Positions 28,942 to 37,231 of a stretch of 64,000 nucleotides of DNA are shown here, in pieces (position 1 is the stretch's first letter; the number at the start of each line of letters is the position of its first letter). Origin of the DNA: Ignisphaera cupida (GTDB lineage Archaea; Thermoproteota; Thermoprotei_A; Sulfolobales; Ignisphaeraceae); the NCBI RefSeq assembly GCF_030186535.1, contig NZ_JASNVW010000001.1, forward strand, positions 558,001 through 622,000. The letters are read 5' to 3'. The notes below the pieces were generated by a model. The model was given only the letters and a program-made list of their open reading frames with translations. It was not told where the DNA came from and did no database searches. The translations under genes were made by a program, and so were the position numbers.

Positions 28942-30495
28942 ATGAAAGTGACACATAAAATAATTGTTATACTTGTCTTAGTGCTTCTAATGTCTTTTGT
29001 ATTCATGTATTTTATTCGCATAGGAAACGATGAAATAGGATTGAAAATGGTGAAGCAATGGTGTAACGAGCGAGGTGAAAGTAGTACTACTGAAGTTTCT
29101 TGCTTAAATATGATTAATTCTCTTCATGAAATAATTAAACAGACAATAGCTTTGGCGCTTTTCTTCTTTGTTATAGCATTAACAATTATTAGAATGGAGT
29201 GGCGTACAAGTGCAGCAATACTAGCTTTAATTCCATTGCTGGTTACCGGTGTAGCACCACCACAATATCTTATAAATGCTGTTGCATGGGATTTAATAGT
29301 ATTCCTAATAGGTTCAATGACCCTTGCAGGTATTTTAAGGGAATTAGGTGTTTTTAGATATTTAGCTTTAAGAGTTTTGGAGATTTCAAAAGGTAATGCT
29401 ATTATTCTAATCTTGCTTATTTCACTTATGGCCTTCTTTCTTTCAGCTGCATTAGGTGAAGTAACAAGTATTATCTATGTTACTATGCTTGTTTTCGAAA
29501 TTAGCAGAATTGTTCATGTGGATGCTGTACCATTGATTATCTTATCAGTTTTAGCCACAAACACAGGTAGCACCGCCTTGCCTATAGGCAATCCCATAGG
29601 TGTGTACATTTTATTTGAAACGAATATGAGTGTAACTCAATTCATAAAAAATGCATTTCCACTAGCATTAATAGATTTAATTGTGTTAGTATTAGTTCTA
29701 CTCTTCATTGAGAGATCAACCATGAAAGAATTGATTGAAAAGATTATGAGGTCTAAACATAGAATAGAAGCTTATATATCAAGTCAAAGAATTGAATTTG
29801 GCTCTAATAACAAAGCATATTCTCGATTAAAAAGAATATATATAGGTTTAGTAATACTCATCTTATTTATATTGACCGTAGCGTTAAATGATGTTATCAC
29901 CCAAGGCTTGTCAAATGTACTTAAAATTTTTGTAGATCCACATGCTTCTCTATCCTTTATTCCATATGTATTCATAGCAATAACTTTAATCTTGGCAATT
30001 CCTATGGAGGAAATATCGAGATTTATTGAAAGATCTGTGGAGTGGTCTTCATTATTATTCTTCATATTCCTGTTTATGTTTGGCTATACACTTACATATA
30101 CTGGTGTTATGACTAAGCTAGCCTATGCTTTTTCCCATATAGGATTGGCTCCTCTTACACTTTTAGCCTTGATGCTATTCTCATCAGCTCTTCTCAGCTC
30201 TGTTCTCGATAATCTTTCTGTTATAGTAGCGTTTACACCAATAGCTATGACTTTTAATGGCATAGGATTGATAGGTAATCAAATATACTTTGCGCTGCTT
30301 TTTGGTGGTGTTTTTGGAGGTAACTACACACCTGTAGGCTCTACAGCAAATATAATTGCTGTTTCTCTTGCTGAAAAGAGGAGAATCAGAATTACTTGGG
30401 GTAAGTGGCTCAGAATTGCCTTAGCAACAACAACACTGCAAATTATAGTGGCACTTTCATGGCTTTACATAGCAAGTTATGTTCTACATCTATAG
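28942..30495 (+). CDS. ArsB/NhaD (IT superfamily) membrane transporter
   Basis: This protein of about 517 residues has around 12 hydrophobic segments and the duplicated arsenite/anion permease fold. Family blocks include WDLIVFLIGSMTLAGILRELG, ATNTGSTALPIGNPIGVY and, in the second repeat, SSVLDNLSVIVAFTPIA and GGVFGGNYTPVGSTANIIA. Substrate (arsenite, Na+/H+ or a dicarboxylate) cannot be told. ATG 28942 gives a short basic N-terminus. A TTG at 28915 is in frame and would fit a leaderless start from the TATA at 28876-28887. Confidence 0.85.
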   Translation: MKVTHKIIVILVLVLLMSFVFMYFIRIGNDEIGLKMVKQWCNERGESSTTEVSCLNMINSLHEIIKQTIALALFFFVIALTIIRMEWRTSAAILALIPLLVTGVAPPQYLINAVAWDLIVFLIGSMTLAGILRELGVFRYLALRVLEISKGNAIILILLISLMAFFLSAALGEVTSIIYVTMLVFEISRIVHVDAVPLIILSVLATNTGSTALPIGNPIGVYILFETNMSVTQFIKNAFPLALIDLIVLVLVLLFIERSTMKELIEKIMRSKHRIEAYISSQRIEFGSNNKAYSRLKRIYIGLVILILFILTVALNDVITQGLSNVLKIFVDPHASLSFIPYVFIAITLILAIPMEEISRFIERSVEWSSLLFFIFLFMFGYTLTYTGVMTKLAYAFSHIGLAPLTLLALMLFSSALLSSVLDNLSVIVAFTPIAMTFNGIGLIGNQIYFALLFGGVFGGNYTPVGSTANIIAVSLAEKRRIRITWGKWLRIALATTTLQIIVALSWLYIASYVLHL

Positions 30496-30900
30496 ATGGT
30501 AGTCAATGGGTTTTTGTTGTGTCTGTTGTGTTTGTGGCGGTGGTTGCACCGGCGGTGGCAAGCCCATTTCTCTTGAAAGTAATGAGATTATTGGTAGCGC
30601 ATAGCTGTAGACAGCAAGTATTAGTGGATATGGTATAGAACCTTTTTGAAATTCTTCACCAAGCACCTTAGCTTCATCAGCATTTATTGGAGATACCATT
30701 ACAACACCTTTTACATCAATAGAAGCTACTGGTGGATTACAATCAATTTTTATTACAAAGCCTAGGACATAATTATTATCTCTCTTCTCCGGTTTGCCAA
30801 ACATCAAATTCATGTTTATGTTTAGTTGAGGTACTGGTTCTAAGCTATACCTTTCAGCTCTAACACCATCAATTCTAAACCCAAGATTTGGCAAAAACAT
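30490..30900 (-). CDS. SecB-like chaperone (tentative)
   Basis: This protein of about 136 residues shows the SecB order. A strand FRIDGVRAERYSLEP is followed by an alternating strand LNINMNLMFGKP. GVVMVSPINADEAK sits where SecB has its third and fourth strands. A helix in the form IPYPLILAVYSYALPIISLLSREMGLPP resembles the SecB 'fPYaRe.i..lv.rggFP.l.l.P' segment. A Pro/Gln-rich flexible tail follows (PPPVQPPPQTQQ). SecB is rare in archaea. It lies 1-4 nt after a small unknown gene and overlaps the transporter end by 6 nt in convergent orientation. The call rests on pattern similarity by eye. Confidence 0.45.
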   Translation of the reverse strand: MFLPNLGFRIDGVRAERYSLEPVPQLNINMNLMFGKPEKRDNNYVLGFVIKIDCNPPVASIDVKGVVMVSPINADEAKVLGEEFQKGSIPYPLILAVYSYALPIISLLSREMGLPPPVQPPPQTQQTQQKPIDYHL

Positions 30901-30904
30901 CACC

Positions 30905-31237
30905 CTACTTACTAGCTACATCCTTATTTCGCTGGTTAATGGGTATAAATGCTATTGCGTAGACATCGTTTCTAGGTGACTCAGCTTTTAACACAAGTCC
31001 TTTGCCAAGCTCAGACCTCAATATTATATCATTTAACATTTTTATATCTGAAAATTCCACATATTGTGGAGAACTATTAGTACATACAATATCAAAATAG
31101 TTCTTTAACTTGCTATCACTAATTATATTGCTACACCCATTAAGATAATTTATTATTCTCTTCAATATCTCATTTATGTTTTTTCCGTAGATTATATATG
31201 CCTGAAACTTTGAAACATCATCATCATTAATTATCAT
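30905..31237 (-). CDS. Hypothetical protein, partner of the SecB-like gene
   Basis: This 110-residue alpha/beta protein has a helical part (INEILKRIINYLNGC) and a beta end (GKGLVLKAESPRNDVYAIAFIP). I recognise no family. It is directly upstream of the SecB-like gene in one transcription unit with almost no gap, so the two products may interact. Confidence 0.5.
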   Translation of the reverse strand: MIINDDDVSKFQAYIIYGKNINEILKRIINYLNGCSNIISDSKLKNYFDIVCTNSSPQYVEFSDIKMLNDIILRSELGKGLVLKAESPRNDVYAIAFIPINQRNKDVASK

Positions 31238-31306
31238 AAGTGTTCTATCCCATAAACATAGTTTGTATAAGGATATAAAGCTTTATTTGAAAATTAGATA
31301 TGTGAG

Positions 31307-31627
31307 ATGATGCAAGAAGATCTTAGTAAAAAGCTTTTAGAAGTTCCAAGTGATGTGCTAAAGGAGATTGAAGAATATGAGGAAACTATGCATAGTCGTA
31401 GAACTAGCAAAAGAAGAAAGTATCCAAGCAATGAGGATATTGTTAATGCTATAAGGAATGTTACAGGTGGTGTTGTGAATAGACACAATATTGATTTAGT
31501 ATTTGATGCAGTGAAGCAATATTTAGAGGAGCAAGGTTTTGATACTTCAGCATTAAATGAGTCGAGATTCTGGAGACTTTTATCGAGTTTAGTTAGAAAA
31601 AATGTTATAAGAACTGAATTAGAATAA
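31307..31627 (+). CDS. Small conserved-looking protein, possible winged-helix
   Basis: This 106-residue protein has a basic stretch (SRRTSKRRKYPS, near 31-42). A helical domain of three or four helices follows and ends in FWRLLSSLVRKNVIRTELE, reminiscent of a winged-helix wing. No family was recognised. Co-directional with the Lrp gene after a 48 nt gap. DNA binding is a guess. Confidence 0.5.
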   Translation: MMQEDLSKKLLEVPSDVLKEIEEYEETMHSRRTSKRRKYPSNEDIVNAIRNVTGGVVNRHNIDLVFDAVKQYLEEQGFDTSALNESRFWRLLSSLVRKNVIRTELE

Positions 31628-31632
31628 GATTC

Positions 31633-31646
31633 AAAATTTAAATAAC
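31633..31646 (+). promoter_or_regulatory. TATA-like element before the first Lrp gene
   Basis: AAAATTTAAATAAC lies about 32-40 nt before TTG 31676, predicting a transcript that starts within a few nucleotides of the start codon. Confidence 0.4.
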
Positions 31647-31675
31647 TGCTATATTTTGCTCATTGGCGTGAAACC

Positions 31676-32134
31676 TTGGGTATAGAACTTGATGATTTAG
31701 ACAAAAATATTATAAATATGCTTATAGAGAATTGCAATAGAAGTGTAAGAGACATTGCGAAAGCCGTTGGAAAGTCTCCATCACTTATTTTGAAGAGGGT
31801 GAAGAGACTTTATGAAGCTGGTTTAATTAAGCGTTGTGAGGCTTCTATAGATTATTCTAAGCTTGGATATGATTTGATGGCGCTTATACTTTTCAAGGTT
31901 GATGGTGCACATATAGAAGATGTTGAACAAGAACTAGCTAAAGAACCTAGAGTCAGAGGTGTATATGATATAACAGGAGAATTTGATATAGCAGTGCTAG
32001 CGTTGTTTAAGAATGTGAATGATTTGAATTCATTTATAAAAAGAGTTCTCAAAAACCCATATATTAAGGAAAGTGTAACCAGCATCATATTTAAAGCTGT
32101 TAAAGATGAGAAAAACATAGAGTATTTTAAGTGA
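31676..32134 (+). CDS. Lrp/AsnC family transcription regulator (first)
   Basis: This 152-residue protein has an N-terminal helix-turn-helix (NIINMLIENCNRSVRDIAKAV, then SPSLILKRVKRLYEAGLI) over residues 8-52. A C-terminal RAM (ACT-like) ligand and oligomerisation domain follows, with VRGVYDITGEFDIAVLALF near 92-110. It probably senses an amino acid; targets are unknown. The start is TTG 31676. Its stop codon is embedded in the box C of a C/D sRNA that fills the gap to the helicase gene. Confidence 0.9.
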   Translation: MGIELDDLDKNIINMLIENCNRSVRDIAKAVGKSPSLILKRVKRLYEAGLIKRCEASIDYSKLGYDLMALILFKVDGAHIEDVEQELAKEPRVRGVYDITGEFDIAVLALFKNVNDLNSFIKRVLKNPYIKESVTSIIFKAVKDEKNIEYFK

Positions 32135-32183
32135 TGAGTGTGGTGGGCTCTGATTGGTGATGTCATGAATCCTCTCTGATTCG
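32128..32183 (+). ncRNA. C/D box sRNA (double guide) between the Lrp and helicase genes
   Basis: All four boxes are present with canonical spacing. Box C GTGATGA is at 32131-32137, a 12 nt guide at 32138-32149, box D' CTGA at 32150-32153 and a 3 nt spacer. Box C' GTGATGT is at 32157-32163, a 12 nt guide at 32164-32175, and box D CTGA at 32176-32179. Archaeal C/D sRNAs direct 2'-O-methylation five nucleotides from D or D', together with L7Ae, Nop5 and fibrillarin. The predicted target strings are AGCCCACCACAC (D' guide) and AGAGGATTCATG (D guide). I could not match them to an rRNA or tRNA. Box C overlaps the Lrp stop, so the RNA is probably cut from or embedded in that transcript. Confidence 0.8.
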
Positions 32184-32196
32184 AGGCGATTTTAAT

Positions 32197-35100
32197 ATGA
32201 ACATTGTTGATAGTGAGGAATTTCTCAAAAACCTTGGATATGAGTACATCAAAAAAATAGAGCCTTCTGAAGAACCTGCAACAATGAACATACTATTCAA
32301 AGACATTATACCAGAATTTGAAACACATGGTATTTGGCTTGCAAACAAGTCTTTGTACGATCATCAACTTAAAGCACTAGAGGCTTTGATGAATGGCAAT
32401 AACCTGGTTTTGATCTCTGGAACAGGTTCGGGTAAGACCGAGGCTTGGTTTCTTTACTTCTACAAAAAATTCAAGAATGATGATTTTACTGTAGTAGCTG
32501 TTTACCCAACACTGGCTTTGGCCAATGATCAAATAAATAGAATATCAATGTACTGTAATGCTATAGGAGCTAAAACTATTTTGCTCGATGCTGTTAATAG
32601 AGATGAAATGCTTAAGAAACTTGGACCAAATGGTCTTAGAAAAGCTATTGCTGAAGCTGATATAGTTGTTACGAACCCTGCTTTTCTTTTTCATGAGTTC
32701 AAAAAGTATTTGATTAAACCACAAACTTCACTTCTTCATAGCTTGTTTAAGAAAGTTGATATGATAGTATTCGATGAACTTGATTTTTATACTCCAAGGG
32801 AAATTTCTTTATTGCTCGCTTTAATAGAAATTCTTGTTGAAACCTGTGACAAGAAACCACAGATAATTGTTTTAACAGCTACACTAGCTAATCCAGATGA
32901 GATGTGTACATATCTTAAAGATAAAACTGGCAGGGATTGTATCGTTGTTGAGGGTAAGCCATTCAAAGTTGAAAACAGACTTTATGTAATACTTGGCAAG
33001 AACATACAAAGTATTTGGGAAAAGATACGAAGTTTGAGAAATTCTATTGTTAAAAGAGATGTTCCAGAGGATGTTATAAAAGCTTTAGATGATTTTGATT
33101 ATTTCAAGAAGAATGCAATCAAAGTTTTGCAATTTCTTGAAGCCCTAGGAGTAGAAACTCCTTCAATTTCTGTAAACATATATGAGATTTTGTCTAGGTA
33201 TATAAATGATGATGGTGTAACACTGGTTTTTACAAGAAGTATTGCAAGAGCAGATGAAATTGCTAAGGCAATGAAAGAAATTGTTGGCAATAAAATTGCT
33301 TCGCATCATCATCTAATTTCAAAGAATCTTAGAAAAAATATTGAGGAAAAGGCGAGAAAAGGCGAAATTAAGATTATTGTAAGTCCTAGAACGCTTATGC
33401 AAGGAATAGACATAGGAACAATAGTTAGAGTTGTACACATTGGTTTGCCAGAAAATGTTAGAGAATATCTACAAAGAGAAGGCAGAAAAGGAAGACGTAA
33501 AGAAATACCATTTACAGAAACAATAGTAATACCATCTTCGCGGTGGGACTGGGAGCTTTTTTCAAAAGGTTTTGAAGCATTTGAAAAGTGGGTTTCACTA
33601 CCACTAGAAAAGGCTATTATAAACCCTGAAAATAAATACATCAAGTTGTTTAAGGGCTTAGCAAAAATTTTAACGCCTTGGTATAGACAAAATCTTACAG
33701 AAGAAGAACATGAATCTCTTGTAAATGTTGGTGTAATTAAGAAGGATGGTTCAATAAATATTCAAAAAGCTCAGTGGATTTGGGAGAGAATAAATTTCTA
33801 TGAATTTGGCCCTCCATATGGCATTAAAAGATATTTAGAAGTTGAAGAAGGATTTCTCAAACCTATAGAGCCTATAGGGCATTGTGACCTTGTTGAAAGA
33901 TTTCAAATTGGTTGTATAGATCCTTCAGAGGATGCTATGGTTATTAAAATTAATGGGGGGAGAAACTCAAGGATTGTGAGAAGTGTTGTAGAAAGACCTT
34001 TGTCAAAAATAAATATTTTCTCTCATGATGCTCTTGCTGAAGCTTTTGAAGAGTATAAATACATAAAGATGAAGTGGGGAGAAGATATATCTTTTTTAAA
34101 AGATATTGCTAGGGGAAAACTCCACAGCTATGTGCTAGCAACAGTATATACTCCTAGAAATGGATTTGGAGAATTAAAGAAAATTCCAAACAGAGTTTTG
34201 TGGCATCTAATTTCAAGTAAGCCAAGAATTGTTAAAATTGGTGAGAAATATTATGTAACCTATGACAGAAAGGTTATTTACGTTCCTGTTACTACATTTG
34301 GTGAATACAGAGATTATACTTATGGCATGTTATTTGATGTTGATGATAGAGAGGATTCTGTGTTGCTGAGGCTGGGGCTAGCATATCTCATGATAGTTCT
34401 TAGAAGAATTTTTGGAATACCTTTTGAAACTATAATGTATAGTGTAGAGAAAATAAGTGAAAAGAAGTTTTTCTCTCTTCACGAGCCAGAATCCGCAGGT
34501 ATTTTAGAGAAAATGGATTGGAACAATGTTAGAAAGGTTCTTGAGCAGTACAATTCTGATGATCTCGACTTCGTGCTGCTTTCACAACTTGATGAAATAG
34601 CTTATAGTGATTTGATCAGCATGGGAATAGACTTCTCAACACTGAAAGAAATCGCCATGAGAATTATTGATTATATCACCTTAAAAGATAGAATAGAGGC
34701 TGTATTTAATAATAAAAAAGTTGTTATTCCTAAGCCAAGCAAAGCACTCAAATATATTGCTTTAGAGGCTACATCAATTATCTTAGATGATGAGCCGTTG
34801 CCAAAGGTTTTAACAAGCGTAGCATATTTTGATGGTGAAGAAGAAAAAGCTGTTGCTGATTTTTATGTGAAATACCCCTTCACACCACCACCAATATCTC
34901 TTAGAGAATTCGAAGAGAAAATTGAAGAAGCAATATACTATTCTGATTTCAGACTTCTGGTATTTGATAAAGAGACTTTAATTAATGAACTAAATACGGC
35001 TAATTTGAAGAGGTTGGCTAAAATTGTTAAGGAGAATGCCATTGAGACTAGACAAGAGTTACTTAAACTAGGTTTTAACACACCATCTTTGCTCACAATA

Positions 35101-35298
35101 ATAGATAACATAAATATTGAAGACCCAAAATACAAAGATCTTGCCACAAAGTTATTGAATTCTTATAGAAAGTTTCACGAAGAATATACAAGGGACAAGA
35201 AAGGTGTCTCTATGGAAAGCCTTAGAGATTTCACCATGGTAAGATCTAAAATGGTTTATATAACCTATTTAATTGCTTTATCGATAAGTACTTCATAA
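32197..35298 (+). CDS. Large SF2 helicase, Hrq1/MrfA (YprA)-like, with unassigned C-terminal half
   Basis: This is a 1033-residue protein. Motif I is SGTGSGKTEAWF at 74-85, the GKTEA form typical of Hrq1/YprA/MrfA helicases. Motif II is FDELD near 192-196 instead of DEVH/DEAH. Motif III is VLTATLANPDEM near 226. Motif IV is LVFTRSIARADEIA. Motif VI is EYLQREGRKGRR near 424-435. The helicase core ends near 470. The remaining 560 residues show no domain I can name and lack the four-Cys DUF1998 signature of MrfA. It is probably an ATP-driven DNA (repair) translocase. It lies downstream of the Lrp gene and the sRNA, and 75 nt before a thioredoxin-fold gene. Confidence 0.8.
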   Translation: MNIVDSEEFLKNLGYEYIKKIEPSEEPATMNILFKDIIPEFETHGIWLANKSLYDHQLKALEALMNGNNLVLISGTGSGKTEAWFLYFYKKFKNDDFTVVAVYPTLALANDQINRISMYCNAIGAKTILLDAVNRDEMLKKLGPNGLRKAIAEADIVVTNPAFLFHEFKKYLIKPQTSLLHSLFKKVDMIVFDELDFYTPREISLLLALIEILVETCDKKPQIIVLTATLANPDEMCTYLKDKTGRDCIVVEGKPFKVENRLYVILGKNIQSIWEKIRSLRNSIVKRDVPEDVIKALDDFDYFKKNAIKVLQFLEALGVETPSISVNIYEILSRYINDDGVTLVFTRSIARADEIAKAMKEIVGNKIASHHHLISKNLRKNIEEKARKGEIKIIVSPRTLMQGIDIGTIVRVVHIGLPENVREYLQREGRKGRRKEIPFTETIVIPSSRWDWELFSKGFEAFEKWVSLPLEKAIINPENKYIKLFKGLAKILTPWYRQNLTEEEHESLVNVGVIKKDGSINIQKAQWIWERINFYEFGPPYGIKRYLEVEEGFLKPIEPIGHCDLVERFQIGCIDPSEDAMVIKINGGRNSRIVRSVVERPLSKINIFSHDALAEAFEEYKYIKMKWGEDISFLKDIARGKLHSYVLATVYTPRNGFGELKKIPNRVLWHLISSKPRIVKIGEKYYVTYDRKVIYVPVTTFGEYRDYTYGMLFDVDDREDSVLLRLGLAYLMIVLRRIFGIPFETIMYSVEKISEKKFFSLHEPESAGILEKMDWNNVRKVLEQYNSDDLDFVLLSQLDEIAYSDLISMGIDFSTLKEIAMRIIDYITLKDRIEAVFNNKKVVIPKPSKALKYIALEATSIILDDEPLPKVLTSVAYFDGEEEKAVADFYVKYPFTPPPISLREFEEKIEEAIYYSDFRLLVFDKETLINELNTANLKRLAKIVKENAIETRQELLKLGFNTPSLLTIIDNINIEDPKYKDLATKLLNSYRKFHEEYTRDKKGVSMESLRDFTMVRSKMVYITYLIALSISTS

Positions 35299-35373
35299 AC
35301 TTAAAACTTATAGACTTTGTAAATAAACATATAGTATGTACATAGCCATGGATAGTGGAGCAGGTGAAAAATA

Positions 35374-35946
35374 GTGAGCAAAGACCTGTTTTTTAAACGT
35401 CTTGATAGTTCATCTCCACATGGAATATACTTTTATGATGATAGAATAGGTATGTGGAAATTGTTGAGAAGTGATGGAGGTGCTTTTGAACCTTTCGAAA
35501 AAGGTGTGTATGTGATATACTTTGACAACGCTAAGTGCTCTGCATGTAGAAGATATGATGAAATTTGGTACCCATTTGTAGATAAATGGATAAAGGAAAA
35601 GGATAAGGGATTTAAATTTGTGATAGTTTTTTGTGATTGGTTTGCACGAGAATGCAGGTCAAGTGCTGCTGCAGAAACTTTTAAGAAATTTGATGTGCAT
35701 GCATCACCTACAACAATTGTGCTTTATGTTGATAACAACAATACTGTCAAGTATCAAGAAAAATATGAAGGAGTTATGTATGAATTTGAGCTTAAGCTAA
35801 TTCTTGAAAAATTTGAGGAAAGAGCTTTGAAGGCTATGAAGGGAGAAAAAGTGTCTCCTCCAATATCAAAAGAGAGTGGAAAATCTTTAGAGGATCTTAT
35901 AATGCAGATATTGAAAGCTTTGACGTTAGGTGAGAAGAAGGATTAG
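35374..35946 (+). CDS. Thioredoxin-fold protein with CxxC
   Basis: This 190-residue protein has a redox motif AKCSACRRYDEIW with Cys55 and Cys58. The thioredoxin cis-Pro is in VHASPTTIVLYVD near 109-121. Between them are two extra Cys (FCDWFARECRSS). There is no signal peptide, so it is cytoplasmic. The C-terminal 50 residues are a charged helical extension. The start is GTG 35374 with AGGTG 8 nt upstream. Its 3' end overlaps the second Lrp gene by 4 nt in convergent orientation. Confidence 0.75.
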   Translation: MSKDLFFKRLDSSSPHGIYFYDDRIGMWKLLRSDGGAFEPFEKGVYVIYFDNAKCSACRRYDEIWYPFVDKWIKEKDKGFKFVIVFCDWFARECRSSAAAETFKKFDVHASPTTIVLYVDNNNTVKYQEKYEGVMYEFELKLILEKFEERALKAMKGEKVSPPISKESGKSLEDLIMQILKALTLGEKKD

Positions 35947-36398
35947 TCTATGTAAAATCCCTTATCAAGTTCTTTCACAGTTTTCAATACAATAGCAGGA
36001 CAAACTCTTTTTACACCATCGATATTTGCAAGCTCTTTATGTATCTTGGCCATCTCAACTTCATCTCTAGCCCATATAATTGACATTAATGGATGATCGC
36101 CTGTTGTAAGCCATAAACCCCTTATATATTCCTTATTTTTAATTACTTCAATTACATTGAATAACTTATCAGGATCAACATCAATTCCAGTAATGGATAC
36201 AACTCTAAATCCTAGATTGCGAGGATCAACAACTATGGTATATCTCTTAATGATTCTACCCTCTAACTTTTTAACCCTTTTAATAACTGCTACATCACTT
36301 AGTCCAAGTTCTTTTGCAAGTTCTGTATATGTTGCTCTAGCATTTTCAGATAATTTTTCAATTAATTTTTTATCTTTCTCATCGAGTTCTTCTGTCAA
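35943..36398 (-). CDS. Lrp/AsnC family transcription regulator (second)
   Basis: This 151-residue protein has a helix-turn-helix over about 8-50 (ATYTELAKELGLSDVAVIKRVKKLEG) and a RAM domain with YIRGLWLTTGDHPLMSIIWA. It differs clearly from the first Lrp of the window. The start is TTG 36398, supported by AGGTGA 6 nt upstream. It overlaps the preceding 112-residue gene by 20 nt, so the two form a coupled pair. Confidence 0.9.
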   Translation of the reverse strand: MTEELDEKDKKLIEKLSENARATYTELAKELGLSDVAVIKRVKKLEGRIIKRYTIVVDPRNLGFRVVSITGIDVDPDKLFNVIEVIKNKEYIRGLWLTTGDHPLMSIIWARDEVEMAKIHKELANIDGVKRVCPAIVLKTVKELDKGFYID

Positions 36399-36717
36399 GA
36401 GGCTTCACCTCTTTTATCTTAAATACACCAATTCTCCAGGAGCTCTCACTATCCTCAGGCTCTAAAATTTTATCTAAATCCGCTTCAATACCAACATCTT
36501 CAAGAGTATATTTAAAATCTTCTATCCAATCATTAACTCCACAGGTATAGCAGAAATGCCCCTTAAACAAAGCCCACACTTCATTATCATCGCTTTTCAG
36601 TATCTCTATGTGGGCTTCTTTACCTCGATAGCTATTATACAATTCAGCTGCTTCACTTACCAAATCTGATATATTTTTAGATTCTTTGCTTATTCTAAAT
36701 TTATTACTTTGAAACAT
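36379..36717 (-). CDS. Hypothetical protein with CxxC motif
   Basis: This 112-residue alpha/beta protein has a central WALFKGHFCYTCGVNDWIED, in which CYTC could be a redox or metal site. Not recognised. It is upstream of, and overlaps, the second Lrp gene, so it may feed a signal to that regulator or simply share its mRNA. A TATA-like CTATAAACTAG lies at about 36740-36755. The gap 36718-36952 is AT-rich with no other feature. Confidence 0.5.
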   Translation of the reverse strand: MFQSNKFRISKESKNISDLVSEAAELYNSYRGKEAHIEILKSDDNEVWALFKGHFCYTCGVNDWIEDFKYTLEDVGIEADLDKILEPEDSESSWRIGVFKIKEVKPLDRRTR

Positions 36718-36952
36718 TTTATTTCAATATTATATTTTTCAGCTAGTTTATAGTCTTTTCCAATTTGACATATTTAGTTTAAAGAAATTATGTAAAATGA
36801 GTTTTGATATGTCATAAAATGTTTTATTAACAATATTTTATAATGTTTTTCTGCTACAAGCATTGATGTAACAAAATAAATTAAGTTCTAGGCATTACAA
36901 CACTAAACAGTATTGATATATTGATATAACTGAAAATGAAAATGCATCTGTG

Positions 36953-37231
36953 TTAGTCACAGCTACACCTACATGTTTCAATTATTTTTATAAAGGAATC
37001 CAATTTCTTTTCAGAAAGTTTCTCTAAAACTATTGGTATATACTCCAGTGGAAACATGTATAAAGAGCCACTAATTTTTATTCCTTTCATATCTTTTACC
37101 ATTCCCTTAGATCTATATCTTCTGCCCTTTATTGTAACAACAGCTCCATTCATGATCCTATATATCTTCATTTTAACATTTCTTGGAGTATCTCGAGCCA
37201 CTTGTATCAAGGCATATCCATAGCACTTCAA
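36953..37231 (-). CDS. Small hypothetical protein, basic, Cys-ended
   Basis: This 92-residue protein has a basic beta-rich centre (GAVVTIKGRRYRSKGMVKDMKG). It ends in IIETCRCSCD, with three Cys in five residues. Not recognised. The start is TTG 37231, overlapping the stop of the upstream gene by 4 nt (TTGA), so translation is probably coupled. Confidence 0.5.
   Translation of the reverse strand: MKCYGYALIQVARDTPRNVKMKIYRIMNGAVVTIKGRRYRSKGMVKDMKGIKISGSLYMFPLEYIPIVLEKLSEKKLDSFIKIIETCRCSCD

Noticed and set aside
31676-35946. Possible defence island around the large helicase
   Set aside because: No nuclease, methylase, toxin or mobile-element gene accompanies it; neighbours are regulators, an sRNA and a thioredoxin-fold protein.
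36718-36952. Short inverted and direct repeats (ATAAAAT/ATTTTAT, TTGATATA twice)
   Set aside because: Expected by chance in such AT-rich DNA; no gene or RNA fold is supported.
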